A stretch of DNA of 64,000 nucleotides, from positions 26,678 to 90,677 of the IMG/VR virus record IMGVR_UViG_3300043411_000610; one strand, written 5' to 3'. The position numbers were made by a program, and so were the translations under genes. Origin of the DNA: a virus. The notes below the pieces were generated by a model. It ran no database searches and was not told the origin of the DNA. It saw only the letters and a program-made list of their open reading frames with translations. Below are positions 7,797-15,729 of the stretch, one piece after another. Within the stretch, counting starts at the first letter, position 1. Each line of letters begins with the position of its first letter.

Positions 7797-8530
7797 ATAT
7801 CGTAGTATTCTTTTTCTTTCTCGATTCCGATAAATTGGCGGTTTAAGTTTTTAGCTGCAACTAAAGTTGAGCCTGAGCCAGCGCAGTTATCAAGAATTAA
7901 ATTTTCCTCATTGGAATACGTTTTAATTAGATATTCTAAAAGTGCGATTGGTTTTTGTGTTGGATGAAACTTATCTTTATCCGTTTTAAATTCTAACGTA
8001 TTAAATGGAAACCTTTTTGTTGTATCCTTTTGTTTGTGCTTATACTTCCCATTTTTATGATTAGCTCCAAAAATTTGTGTGGTTTTTGACTCTTTCGGGA
8101 TTGTGTATTCTTTCCCGTCCTCCATTTGAGGATTATATTTCATAGAAACGTGTTTCGTATCGTTTTTGGGAAATGCTCTAGCATAGGCTTTTGAGAAGAC
8201 TGATATAATTTCAATATTATTTAAAGGTTGAAATCCTGCTTGTGGGAAATTTGACTTGGTATCTTTCTTCCAAATCCAATCATACTTAAACATAGAAAGG
8301 TTGCTCATTCTCAGTGATGAACTAAACGGCTCCTTTCCAAATAAAACTATCGCACCATTGTCTTTAATAATTCTATTATATTGCGCCCATAACTCATCAA
8401 AAGATATGATTGCATCCCACTTACAAACAGTAGTTCCGTAGGGCAAATCACAAATAATTGCGTCAATACTCTTATCGGGAATATCTATCATCAACTCTAA
8501 GCAATCACCATGCCAAATTTCTTGTCTCAC
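7775..8530 (-). CDS. site-specific DNA methyltransferase, N4-cytosine/N6-adenine type (251 aa)
   Basis: The catalytic motif DLPYG comes first (about residue 28) and the SAM-binding motif NCAGSGST last (about residue 215), the circularly permuted beta-class order. HPTQKP precedes the SAM motif as usual. It resembles phage and prophage methyltransferases annotated as ParB-associated or DNA adenine methylases, but whether it acts on N6-A or N4-C cannot be told. The stop overlaps the downstream methyltransferase start; the start overlaps the endonuclease stop. Confidence 0.85.
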   Translation of the reverse strand: MRQEIWHGDCLELMIDIPDKSIDAIICDLPYGTTVCKWDAIISFDELWAQYNRIIKDNGAIVLFGKEPFSSSLRMSNLSMFKYDWIWKKDTKSNFPQAGFQPLNNIEIISVFSKAYARAFPKNDTKHVSMKYNPQMEDGKEYTIPKESKTTQIFGANHKNGKYKHKQKDTTKRFPFNTLEFKTDKDKFHPTQKPIALLEYLIKTYSNEENLILDNCAGSGSTLVAAKNLNRQFIGIEKEKEYYDICLERLK

Positions 8531-9582
8531 TCCGATTCCTCCTTTTCTTTCTTTTTGCGGTTCTGACTAGAGCGATGACCATCTTGAAATACTCGCTCTT
8601 TCTTAAATCCTTTAACTAATTTTCCATTTCTCATAAAATCCTTTATTTCTATTTCTTCGTCTTTTCCTGCATTTAACAGTTCTCCAAACTTCGCTTTCTT
8701 TCGTAACAAACAAGGAACGTTATCAGAATAATAAAACATGTCAAATACTTTTTGAAGGTCAGCCAACTTATAATAAACCAACCTACATATCTTTTTATAT
8801 TCCACAATTTTATCATCCAAATTAAAAAGCGACGGAATTTTAGAAAGAATATCTTTCGTCCCGAGAAAAACGCATTGTTTATTGTAAGACGATTTTCGTC
8901 TTTTATCTTTTGATAAGTGAACACAACCATCGCCATCGAATATTCCTCTGATAAAATCTCGCCAATATTCTTGTGGTAATTCTAACGGAAACTTAGCCGT
9001 TAAAGTCTTTCTTTCTACTACGCCCCACTTTTGAACATCTTCAATAATTTTTGGGTCGGAAATTTCTATTTTATATGATTGATTTCCAGATTGCGTTAAA
9101 CCAGCACCGCATACAGAACCTTCAAAGTTCATCAAGATTTTAATTGTTTCAAGCAAATCTTGGTCGTTTAACTTTAAGCATAAAAACAAATTACCAGAAG
9201 TTTTCTTGGTTAAATATCCGTCAGACATAAAAACGCCAAGAACATAAGCCATTTCTGGAGTTGGATTGGCAAAGAAATCGGAATTTATTTTACTACGCTG
9301 AGATTCCTTAAAACAGTCGGTTGAACAATATTTTCCGCCGCCACTTTTGTATTCTGATAATCTAACCGTAAATTTTTCACCACAAGTTAAACATTCACAA
9401 ATCGGGTCTATATTCTTCTTGGGTCTTCCGCCTTTATTACCACTTGGGGGTTCGCCGTTTTTGATTCTATTATATCTGTCTCTAGCTTTCTTGCGAAGAC
9501 GTTCCTTATTTTTGTCGTAATATTCTTTGGCTCTAATTCTGCCAGCAATCAACATTTCTTCGTATTCTGTATTATTGGTCAT
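8527..9582 (-). CDS. LAGLIDADG homing endonuclease with zinc-finger N-terminus (351 aa)
   Basis: Two LAGLIDADG helices are visible, VLGVFMSDGYL (about residue 115) and FIRGIFDGDGCV (about residue 215), so one chain should form the active centre. The N-terminal part is basic and holds a C-x2-C ... C-x3-C pattern (CLTCG, CSTDC) preceded by KGGRPKK, likely for DNA contact. It is free-standing: no intron or intein is apparent. It would cut a target lacking the element and spread by repair. GTGTAAATA lies immediately before the start. Confidence 0.85.
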   Translation of the reverse strand: MTNNTEYEEMLIAGRIRAKEYYDKNKERLRKKARDRYNRIKNGEPPSGNKGGRPKKNIDPICECLTCGEKFTVRLSEYKSGGGKYCSTDCFKESQRSKINSDFFANPTPEMAYVLGVFMSDGYLTKKTSGNLFLCLKLNDQDLLETIKILMNFEGSVCGAGLTQSGNQSYKIEISDPKIIEDVQKWGVVERKTLTAKFPLELPQEYWRDFIRGIFDGDGCVHLSKDKRRKSSYNKQCVFLGTKDILSKIPSLFNLDDKIVEYKKICRLVYYKLADLQKVFDMFYYSDNVPCLLRKKAKFGELLNAGKDEEIEIKDFMRNGKLVKGFKKERVFQDGHRSSQNRKKKEKEESE

Positions 9583-9639
9583 ACTTATATTTACACTTAG
9601 AAAGTTGAAAGTTGAAAATTATTTTCGATTTTTCTAATT

Positions 9640-10161
9640 TTATTTTAGCGGTAAAGATTCTTCCTCAACCTTCTCAATTCTAACTCCATAAGAATTAAAA
9701 TACGACAATAGATAATTAAAACAAAATCTTGACAATCTATCTTTATGCTCGATTAAAACAACATCAATTTCTTTCTTTTCAATCAATTCAAATAGTTTTT
9801 GTAATTTCTTTCGATTGTCGTTCATTCCCGAACCTACTTCGTCAAAAACAGCAACAATAGAATAACCGCGTTTTAGTGCCTCTGTAGTCATTCTACCAAC
9901 TTGTCTTTCTAAATCACCTTTGGTCTTCTGTTCGTGCGAGCTAACGCGACAATAGATGCCTACACGCTTACCACTAGACTCTTTAACGGGTTCTACATAA
10001 ATTCCCGCCAACTTCTCAATATCTGCTCTATAATAGCGTCTATGACCGCCCTCTGTATGAAATGGTGTTAATTTACCTTCTCGTTCCCAATTTCTAAGAG
10101 TTTCATCGGAAACGCCAAGAATGGATGCAGCATCGCTAATTGATAGAATCTTTTTATTCAT
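9640..10161 (-). CDS. IS607-family serine recombinase (TnpA-like) with MerR-type HTH (173 aa)
   Basis: The N-terminal helix-turn-helix (ISDAASILGVSDETLRNWEREG ... HRRY) is of MerR/excisionase type. It is followed by a resolvase domain with the catalytic Ser in YCRVSSHEQK and the conserved Arg in EHKDRLSR. This order and size is diagnostic of IS607 TnpA. ATG 10161 is used because it overlaps the methyltransferase stop; an upstream start at 10206 would add a hydrophobic stretch. No TnpB is present, so the recombinase is either solitary or moves a larger cargo. Confidence 0.88.
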   Translation of the reverse strand: MNKKILSISDAASILGVSDETLRNWEREGKLTPFHTEGGHRRYYRADIEKLAGIYVEPVKESSGKRVGIYCRVSSHEQKTKGDLERQVGRMTTEALKRGYSIVAVFDEVGSGMNDNRKKLQKLFELIEKKEIDVVLIEHKDRLSRFCFNYLLSYFNSYGVRIEKVEEESLPLK

Positions 10162-11131
10162 TTTTAAATTTTTGGGGTAAAGAAGAAAAAATATGAGCAA
10201 TAACATCTACTGTCCAGCCATTACCGATACATTTATACCTTTGTGTTTTATTAATATTGTTCGTATAACCATGCGGCAATGTTTGTAATTCTTCGCACTC
10301 CTCTGGCGTTAAAGTTCTATATTGTTCATTTTCAATTACAATGATTCCACCTGTAGCTGACCAACAATTTGAATTACTGGTTAAAGTTGGAGTTTTCTCA
10401 ATATGGACTTTATCGTTATACCAACTATAGACTAAACCCGTTTTGTTGTTTTTTCGTTCGTTGACTCTACTTTTGGCATATTCGGATAGCTCATAATTTT
10501 CAATAACTTTGTGCTTTGTGCCCGGCGATTGCGCCGCCAAAGTGGGATACTTTCTTTCTAAAGGAATAGATTCTGTCATGTATCCGTGTGGTAAACGATA
10601 TAACACCTTGTCTAAAAATATATTTTTATCTGCTGGCGCAGAAACATTCGAGATATTTGTCCAATAAAGCCGTTTTCTATTTTGAGCAGAAACAAGAGAA
10701 GAATTTATTTCAATCGGTTGAACCCCGAGATCATTGGAAACGATATCCTGATATTCTTTTTTCATCTTTACGTTTTCTAAAAAGAAATATTCAGGTTCAA
10801 AATGTTTGACTGCTTTAATAAATTCAAAATATAATTTACTTTGAGGGTCTTCAAAATTTAAACCCTTGCCCGCTCTAGAAAAACCCGTGCAAGGTGAGCC
10901 ACCTACGATAAGGTGAATTTTGGGTAAGTCCCAAGACTCCCAACCCAATACACTTCCTAGTTGGATAGTGTTTGGATAATTTTTCTCTGCCACCGATATC
11001 GCGTGTTTGTCAATCTCACTAGCAAAATAATTATCTACTTTAATTCCTGCGCGTTGTAACGCGATTTGGCCACACGAAATTCCATCAAACAAACTTAATA
11101 CGTTAATTCCTTTATTAATCTTTTTATCCAT
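10154..11131 (-). CDS. DNA (cytosine-5) methyltransferase, intact paralogue (325 aa)
   Basis: Motif I is LSLFDGISCGQIAL, motif IV is GGSPCTGFSRAG (catalytic Cys near residue 80), motif VI FFLENVKM, motif VIII AQNRKRLYW, and the C-terminal TPEECEELQTLP and KCIGNGWTVDV complete the family set. It is clearly related to the frameshifted gene at 17668-18514. The Dnmt3/phage-type ISCG motif groups it with phage orphan methyltransferases. Coupled to the recombinase by a short overlap. Confidence 0.9.
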   Translation of the reverse strand: MDKKINKGINVLSLFDGISCGQIALQRAGIKVDNYFASEIDKHAISVAEKNYPNTIQLGSVLGWESWDLPKIHLIVGGSPCTGFSRAGKGLNFEDPQSKLYFEFIKAVKHFEPEYFFLENVKMKKEYQDIVSNDLGVQPIEINSSLVSAQNRKRLYWTNISNVSAPADKNIFLDKVLYRLPHGYMTESIPLERKYPTLAAQSPGTKHKVIENYELSEYAKSRVNERKNNKTGLVYSWYNDKVHIEKTPTLTSNSNCWSATGGIIVIENEQYRTLTPEECEELQTLPHGYTNNINKTQRYKCIGNGWTVDVIAHIFSSLPQKFKNE

Positions 11132-11306
11132 TTTTATCTATCAATCCTTTCTGTTGAAAAAGTCTGAACCATTCGTCATAGATTCGTTGAAATTCTTCGA
11201 CTGTTGGAACTTCGTCTAATTCAAACGGAATATCATGGATAACTCCATCATCGGTTTCAAATTCTGTTGTTGTAACTCTTGTAATCATTTTTGGTTGTGC
11301 CTTCAT
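11124..11306 (-). CDS. small acidic phage protein (60 aa)
   Basis: Reads VTTTEFETDDG ... FELDEVPTVEEFQ, a short acidic protein; a second possible start is the Met at 11288. GTATAAATA lies about six bases before the first ATG, marking it as first gene of the island operon. Its end overlaps the methyltransferase start. Confidence 0.6.
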   Translation of the reverse strand: MKAQPKMITRVTTTEFETDDGVIHDIPFELDEVPTVEEFQRIYDEWFRLFQQKGLIDKNG

Positions 11307-11334
11307 ATTCTATTTATACTTAAAGGTAAACTTT

Positions 11335-11372
11335 TTCTAAAATAAGTCAAACTATTTTTAGACTTATTTAGA
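11335..11372. terminator. inverted repeat, possible bidirectional terminator
   Basis: AAATAAGTC (11340-11348) pairs with GACTTATTT (11361-11369). The helix extends by TCT/AGA with one bulge, and the loop is about 12 bases with a T-run. It lies between the island and the next minus-strand gene, near the presumed right edge. Confidence 0.4.
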
Positions 11373-11398
11373 TTCTTGAGAATTACAGACTACTGCTG

Positions 11399-11641
11399 TC
11401 AACCCCATTCCATCAAAAATTCATACATTTCTGCCTGAGATTCCATACCAAGGTCTTCACCGTTCCAGAATACTATGATCGGGCCTCTAAATTTATTGAG
11501 AAGGTCCACATAATCGTGCATAATATGCTTGCACGCATTTATGTATGACGGTTGTATGTCAATCGAAATCAGGGCCGTATTTGAATTTGATTCGGTTAGA
11601 TAAAAATGCTGTTTAAAAGATAACACTCTGATATTTAACAA
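11399..11641 (-). CDS. truncated hydrolase-like protein (80 aa)
   Basis: The segment ALISIDIQPSYI resembles the first strand of isochorismatase-like cysteine hydrolases, and FWNGEDLGM follows at the expected distance, but the frame stops soon after. A full-length member would be about twice as long. The stop lies about 70 bases from the island, so truncation by the insertion is possible. It overlaps the upstream gene by seven bases. Confidence 0.45.
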   Translation of the reverse strand: MLNIRVLSFKQHFYLTESNSNTALISIDIQPSYINACKHIMHDYVDLLNKFRGPIIVFWNGEDLGMESQAEMYEFLMEWG

Positions 11642-12765
11642 AAATCCTCTCTATGGAAATAAAAATATAATGCGCCTTGAGATAAAAATAATATGACAAT
11701 GAAAGTTATCCAGTGGTGAACCTGGGGTTCAACTGTTAGATATGCGAAATCTTCCGTAAATTCTCTCTTTTTGTAATTGTCCATGATTTCTTTTTCAATC
11801 AGAGGAAGGATAGCATCGTCCAATTTATTTTGAAGGATTAGTGTCTCAATGTTACGTTTACATATATCGCTTTCACTCCACCCAAAGACTTTACACCAAT
11901 TTGGTCCTTTACATATAACCAGATCATTTTTCTTTCCGCCCATCCATTTAGATTTTTGCCATTCTGCGAGCATGGTATCAGACGAGTCAAATCCAACAAA
12001 GATCACATTCAATCTTTTAATTGGCCCAAGTCTGGCACACATTTCATCCCATTTACGAATAGATAAATGTTTTGGTGCATTGCCAAGTAATCTATTTGAT
12101 ATCCATGCATTCTGATTTCCTGGATACTCAAAAACAGCCATTTCTTTTGGAACTTCCAAGAAATTGAAAATGCTGGGAGCAGCTTTGATGCGATTCTCAA
12201 AATATTTAACGGATGTAATAGGCTCTACAAAATCAGATGTTAGGATCGTTAAGTAGTCTTTAGGATCACCTGCAATCATACGCGATGCATGTTCTGATGT
12301 AGTGCGGTCCCCTTTAATTGATCTCTCATTACCAAAAATCTTCACAAAATAATTATACCGGGCTTTGGTGATACTATATGTAGTATCAATGTTAGAATAT
12401 GCTTCCCAATGTTCAGAATGCCATCGAGTGGTGGGTTCCCAATGATCAAATACTTGATAGGAACCACTAACTTTACCATCCGAATCATAGGTGTATTCAG
12501 TTCTATAGACCGCATATTCATAATATTCCTTCCATGCAGGAAAGAAACGTGCCTGAACGATTTTACCACTCCACGTCTCATAGTCTCCAACTTGTCCGTA
12601 GTGAGCCCACATATGGATTGGAAAGGCGATCAAGAATGCACACCCACTGGCAATTCCCCATTCTTTGAGCGAGACAGAATTGTGACACCCTTTATTGTTG
12701 GTGAATAGGAATATAATAAATCCAATGGTGATCGGTAGAAGACAGAAGATATAGAGTAGATACAT
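11635..12765 (-). CDS. membrane protein next to LemA (376 aa)
   Basis: Two hydrophobic segments lie at the N-terminus (about residues 3-20 and 37-54) and one at the C-terminus (about 348-366), with a ~290-residue Trp/Tyr-rich domain between them that should sit on one side of the membrane. I do not recognise the soluble domain. Its position just after the lemA-like gene suggests a joint envelope role. Confidence 0.6.
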   Translation of the reverse strand: MYLLYIFCLLPITIGFIIFLFTNNKGCHNSVSLKEWGIASGCAFLIAFPIHMWAHYGQVGDYETWSGKIVQARFFPAWKEYYEYAVYRTEYTYDSDGKVSGSYQVFDHWEPTTRWHSEHWEAYSNIDTTYSITKARYNYFVKIFGNERSIKGDRTTSEHASRMIAGDPKDYLTILTSDFVEPITSVKYFENRIKAAPSIFNFLEVPKEMAVFEYPGNQNAWISNRLLGNAPKHLSIRKWDEMCARLGPIKRLNVIFVGFDSSDTMLAEWQKSKWMGGKKNDLVICKGPNWCKVFGWSESDICKRNIETLILQNKLDDAILPLIEKEIMDNYKKREFTEDFAYLTVEPQVHHWITFIVILFLSQGALYFYFHREDFC

Positions 12766-12775
12766 ATTTTAAAGA

Positions 12776-12808
12776 AAAGCAGTGTAGAATTCAATTCTAC
12801 ACTGCTTT
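12776..12808 (-). terminator. perfect hairpin terminator after lemA
   Basis: AAAGCAGTGTAGAATT (12776-12791) and its exact complement (12793-12808) are separated by one base. On the minus strand the stem is followed by TTTTCTTT before the next ATG at 12765. A 16-bp stem with a T-rich tail is a good rho-independent terminator; being symmetric, it could also act on the other strand. Confidence 0.6.
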
Positions 12809-12828
12809 GGTTAAATTGGCAAATTATT

Positions 12829-13377
12829 TTACTTCTTAAACAACTCAAGGTCATCATCCTTATCACTTGAAAAAACTTCGGTGGTTCTGGTTGATGTGAT
12901 GACCTTTGGATCAATTTTTTGGAACCCCATTAGTGGTAGAATAAAATTACCTGGAATAACGGATAGTCGTTGATTATATTGTTCGGCAATAGATACCAAT
13001 TCAGATTGCTTCATAGTCCATGAATCGCGGGACCCTGTAATGATATTCATTAGCTGATCATAGATCTTTAGATCGGCATTAGGAACCGCTTCTTTAATCC
13101 AAGTCATCATCTGATTTGATGATCCAGACGAACGAGAACTTGCATAACCTTGGTAGATTTCTTTAAATGCATTTTTCTTTTCGTTCGGAATCTGGCTAGC
13201 TTGTTGAATCTTTTTGAACATATTATCAAATTCTGATTCATTTGCTTTAATCTTCATCTCATATGTATTCCTTAGAGTTGCCGCTCCATTGTATGAGCCA
13301 ATAAGGGCCAGACCGAAGCCAAGAGTTCCAAAGGCGAAAATTGCCAGTGCTGATAGTGTTAGTAGTGTTTTGTTCAT
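12829..13377 (-). CDS. lemA: LemA-like membrane-anchored protein (182 aa)
   Basis: A single N-terminal hydrophobic segment (about residues 4-27) is followed by a helical domain with NGAATLRNTYE, an LVSIAEQYNQRLSVIPGN stretch and GFQKID, matching the LemA pattern in which a YN-containing helix leads to a proline turn. LemA proteins are membrane-tethered four-helix bundles whose role is unclear; phages carry them too. The frame runs 12 codons further upstream, but that part contains the promoter (13386-13413), so ATG 13377 is correct. Confidence 0.75.
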   Translation of the reverse strand: MNKTLLTLSALAIFAFGTLGFGLALIGSYNGAATLRNTYEMKIKANESEFDNMFKKIQQASQIPNEKKNAFKEIYQGYASSRSSGSSNQMMTWIKEAVPNADLKIYDQLMNIITGSRDSWTMKQSELVSIAEQYNQRLSVIPGNFILPLMGFQKIDPKVITSTRTTEVFSSDKDDDLELFKK

Positions 13378-13385
13378 AGGATTGT

Positions 13386-13413
13386 AATATAGTGTATTTT
13401 TAGCTGTTGTCAA
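13386..13413 (-). promoter_or_regulatory. near-leaderless promoter of lemA
   Basis: Minus strand: TTGACA (13413-13408), 16-base spacer, TATATT (13391-13386), then 8 bases to ATG 13377. Transcription would start one or two bases before the start codon. Confidence 0.7.
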
Positions 13414-13419
13414 TAAAAT

Positions 13420-13581
13420 TTAATGAAAATATTCAGTTTGTAGTTTACCGCAATGTTGACACTGAGAAATAAATTGTGCTTTACCACAAATTTTCTTAGT
13501 CTCAAATATTTTCCATTTATGCAGATGTGAATCACCAGTGAATAGAAATCTAAGTAGTCGAAGCAATAGATCTCTCAACAT
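13420..13581 (-). CDS. small zinc-ribbon-like protein (53 aa)
   Basis: ATG 13581 lies inside the upstream gene and the frame runs to TAA 13420-13422. The protein has HLHKWKIFE, then ICG and QCQHCGKLQ, like the many phage mini-proteins with a CxxC knuckle and a HKW-type strand. Sequence character and overlap support a real gene although it is short. Confidence 0.55.
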   Translation of the reverse strand: MLRDLLLRLLRFLFTGDSHLHKWKIFETKKICGKAQFISQCQHCGKLQTEYFH

Positions 13582-13786
13582 CTGACATTTCTTCTCGTCG
13601 ATTAATCATATCCATCAACATCTCACATACTTGCCAGACATCGTGTTCTGAATTTCTTAATGATTCAATTAGTTTTGTGTTCTGTGGTTCAACGATTTCA
13701 AGTGTTGAAATTGCTTGATGAATATCTACACGATCCAATAATAGATTTTGTAAACCAGTTTTAAGAGCATTTAAGGAAGGTATCAT
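13550..13786 (-). CDS. small helical protein (78 aa)
   Basis: Almost entirely predicted helix (Leu/Ile with acidic and basic residues). Coupled by an ATGA-type overlap to the coaC-like gene upstream. Function unknown. Confidence 0.55.
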   Translation of the reverse strand: MIPSLNALKTGLQNLLLDRVDIHQAISTLEIVEPQNTKLIESLRNSEHDVWQVCEMLMDMINRREEMSDVERSIASTT

Positions 13787-14307
13787 ATTATTTTAATTAT
13801 ATCATCAATGTGTGCCATTGCGCCAATGCCAACATCACCGCAATACAGTTTCTTTTCTATTGGAGGCACAATAATATAACCCCATTTGCTTAATGTGTCA
13901 AGGTGATTTTTAGTTGCCGGATGAGTATACATCAGGGTATTCATACTTGGTGCAATTATTATTTTTTTATTGAAATCCCATGCTCGTGCCACACAAGTAA
14001 GAAGATTATCACATATACCATTGGCTAATTTAGCTAATGTATTTGCACTACACGGAGCAATAATAAACACATCCGCCCATTTCACTAATTCAATATGAAG
14101 AACCTGCTGAATATGTTTATATAGTGCCCATTCATCTTCATCAAATCTAGCATTTGCGCGACTTAAATCGGTGATTTTGCGCGAGGACTCAGTGCAAACA
14201 TATATATGATTATAATTAGATTCTCTTTTGAGTCTATTATAATTATCGTTTATTTTAGGATAAAGGGTGGCAGCAACACTACCGGTTAGACCATGTAGAA
14301 TATTCAT
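13783..14307 (-). CDS. coaC: phosphopantothenoylcysteine decarboxylase (CoaC-like flavoprotein, 174 aa)
   Basis: Second half-reaction of Dfp: FMN-dependent decarboxylation of 4'-phosphopantothenoylcysteine in CoA synthesis. Visible are LTGSVAA at the N-terminus, HIELVKWADVFIIAP with the family His, PCSANTLAKLANGICDNLL, the APSMNTLMY (PxMNxxM) substrate clamp, and the flap Cys in YCGDVGIGAMA. All catalytic elements seem present. In bacteria CoaC and CoaB are usually fused with CoaC first; here they are separate and the CoaB gene comes first, overlapping by 29 bases. Confidence 0.85.
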   Translation of the reverse strand: MNILHGLTGSVAATLYPKINDNYNRLKRESNYNHIYVCTESSRKITDLSRANARFDEDEWALYKHIQQVLHIELVKWADVFIIAPCSANTLAKLANGICDNLLTCVARAWDFNKKIIIAPSMNTLMYTHPATKNHLDTLSKWGYIIVPPIEKKLYCGDVGIGAMAHIDDIIKII

Positions 14308-14920
14308 CTTTGATTAATTTGACTAGTTCTTCTGCACTATTTGCTTGTCTGAAATTCATTTTTTTATCAAAAAGAAGTCGGATGATGTTACCTTTACGGA
14401 TTTCTGAAAGATCATTATAAACCACATAATCTGCTCCATTGTTAAGAACTTTTTGAACGGCTTTATTAACGTCTTGATATGCAGGACTGACTAGGAGTTT
14501 AAAACCGACTACCATAGATGAAGGACTAGCTTTTTTAAATTCTGGCAACACCTTCTTCGCTTTTTTTAGACTAATAATCAATTCATCTTTATCAGAGGAA
14601 ATTTTACCTTCAGTTTTATCCATGATATAATCCGAAACGGCAGCAGCACTGATGATAATATCAGGTTTTGAACCTTTGATAAGATTTATTGACTTATCAA
14701 AGTATTCATCATAATTATCATAGATATAATCATTGAATCTAGATGCTGTCATATTATTAGGGTATCTGGAACCTTTGGCTGACAGAAATTGAACTTGGTC
14801 GTGATCTTTGTCAAATGCTTCTGCCAATTCAGCACCATATCTGCCACTAGACATATTTCCTATAAATCGAACGGAATCAATTGGAACTTTTGTTCCTCCA
14901 CTTGTTATAAAAATTTTCAT
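14279..14920 (-). CDS. coaB: phosphopantothenate-cysteine ligase (CoaB-like, 213 aa)
   Basis: Would join cysteine to phosphopantothenate using a nucleotide. The N-terminal ITSGGTKVPIDSVRFIGNMSSGRYG is the family signature (TSGGT.EPID.VR.I.N.SSG). Further downstream are SAAAVSDY, GKISS, LKKAKKVLPEF, VVGFKLL and GADYVVYND, in family order. Slightly shorter than the bacterial domain. Just upstream is an M23 peptidase gene, overlapping by four bases. Confidence 0.85.
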   Translation of the reverse strand: MKIFITSGGTKVPIDSVRFIGNMSSGRYGAELAEAFDKDHDQVQFLSAKGSRYPNNMTASRFNDYIYDNYDEYFDKSINLIKGSKPDIIISAAAVSDYIMDKTEGKISSDKDELIISLKKAKKVLPEFKKASPSSMVVGFKLLVSPAYQDVNKAVQKVLNNGADYVVYNDLSEIRKGNIIRLLFDKKMNFRQANSAEELVKLIKDEYSTWSNR

Positions 14921-15462
14921 ACGGTTAATAATTTTACTGGTTGTCTTTTTTTCGTTAAAATTGAAACTAATTCGTTGGTTGGATCTTGAAGATATTTCGG
15001 TCTAGATTCTCTGGTTCCCCATGAACTCCATCCGGTAGAAGGATCATAAGTATTATTCCATCGCTCTAAATGTAACATAGTAACACTATGTTCAGGAATA
15101 TCTGGTCTGAATTTATATTCAGGTAAAACCGGCACCAATTCTCCAATTTTATCACCACTTGTAATAATATCACCCGCTTTTAATGGACTAGTCAATTCTC
15201 CGTATACATAGTAACCATCGTCGTCTTTTACCAGAACTGCATTTGTTGGCAACCACCAAGGATGACCTTCTGATGGACCAGTGAAGGGTAGATTGCTTAT
15301 TACCACTCCAGAACGAATAGCATATACCCAATCTCCCGGTTTTCCATAAAGATCAATACCTTCATGAAAATTATGTTTTCTGGCACAACCAAATGCCCCC
15401 GGATGAGAATTAATTGGAATACCTCGGAGTTTTTCGAAATTTATAGGAAACCATGTTATCAT
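14917..15462 (-). CDS. M23-family (LytM-like) metallopeptidase domain protein (181 aa)
   Basis: Peptidoglycan endopeptidase fold. The first zinc ligands are in HEGIDLYG (HxxxD, about residue 33), then GVVISN, a Y-G element, GDKIGEL and MLHLERW in the place of the usual HLHFE, where the first His is replaced by Met. If Met replaces a catalytic His the enzyme may be weakened. No signal peptide is apparent, so access to the wall would need a holin or virion location. Coupled to the CoaB gene. Confidence 0.7.
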   Translation of the reverse strand: MITWFPINFEKLRGIPINSHPGAFGCARKHNFHEGIDLYGKPGDWVYAIRSGVVISNLPFTGPSEGHPWWLPTNAVLVKDDDGYYVYGELTSPLKAGDIITSGDKIGELVPVLPEYKFRPDIPEHSVTMLHLERWNNTYDPSTGWSSWGTRESRPKYLQDPTNELVSILTKKRQPVKLLTV

Positions 15463-15647
15463 TTTTGTTTTTTAGTATATTTTCTCTTTTTTCTAATCGG
15501 AATATAAAGTCTTTCATTAAAAGACACTTTGAGATAATGGAACGGAAAACTGATGTGACCATCAATATCAGTCCATTCATATAATTTTTGCATTTCTTCA
15601 ATTTGATCAGGTGGATATTGAAGGAAACCATCAGGTTCTTTATTCAT
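15459..15647 (-). CDS. small basic protein (62 aa)
   Basis: An upstream GTG at 15656 exists, but ATG 15647 overlaps the previous small gene and is used. The C-terminus is strongly basic (IRKKRKYTKKQK). It overlaps the M23 gene by four bases. No family recognised. Confidence 0.5.
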   Translation of the reverse strand: MNKEPDGFLQYPPDQIEEMQKLYEWTDIDGHISFPFHYLKVSFNERLYIPIRKKRKYTKKQK

Positions 15648-15726
15648 CGTTTTCACATGCTGCCATATTCATAATGACCTGATGCTTTTGATCAAGTAAA
15701 TTGAAAAATTCTTTATTATCGTTCAT
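15640..15726 (-). CDS. mini-protein (28 aa)
   Basis: MNDNKEFFNLLDQKHQVI... ends at TAA 15640-15642 and overlaps the next gene's ATG. Short, but the coupled spacing matches the operon. Confidence 0.35.
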   Translation of the reverse strand: MNDNKEFFNLLDQKHQVIMNMAACENDE

Positions 15727-15729
15727 AAT

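Larger units (their letters stand above)
5053..11330. mobile_element. methyltransferase island with an IS607-type recombinase (putative)
   Basis: A block of minus-strand genes: C5-MTase, short zinc protein, D12-class MTase, Dam-like MTase, N4/N6 MTase, LAGLIDADG endonuclease, IS607-type serine recombinase, C5-MTase and a 60-aa protein. It sits where a plus-strand operon meets a minus-strand operon, and a possibly shortened gene lies at each edge. Its genes lack the TTGACA/TATAAT-ATG layout of the rest of the window; three of them have GTGTAAATA or GTATAAATA just before the start. I found no convincing terminal repeats or target duplication, so the ends are approximate. Confidence 0.45.

Noticed and set aside
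9640-10161. Complete IS607 transposon
   Set aside because: No TnpB is adjacent and I could not find convincing left and right ends.
13378-13413. Extra 12 residues at the start of LemA
   Set aside because: This stretch is the promoter; the hydrophobic start is at 13377.
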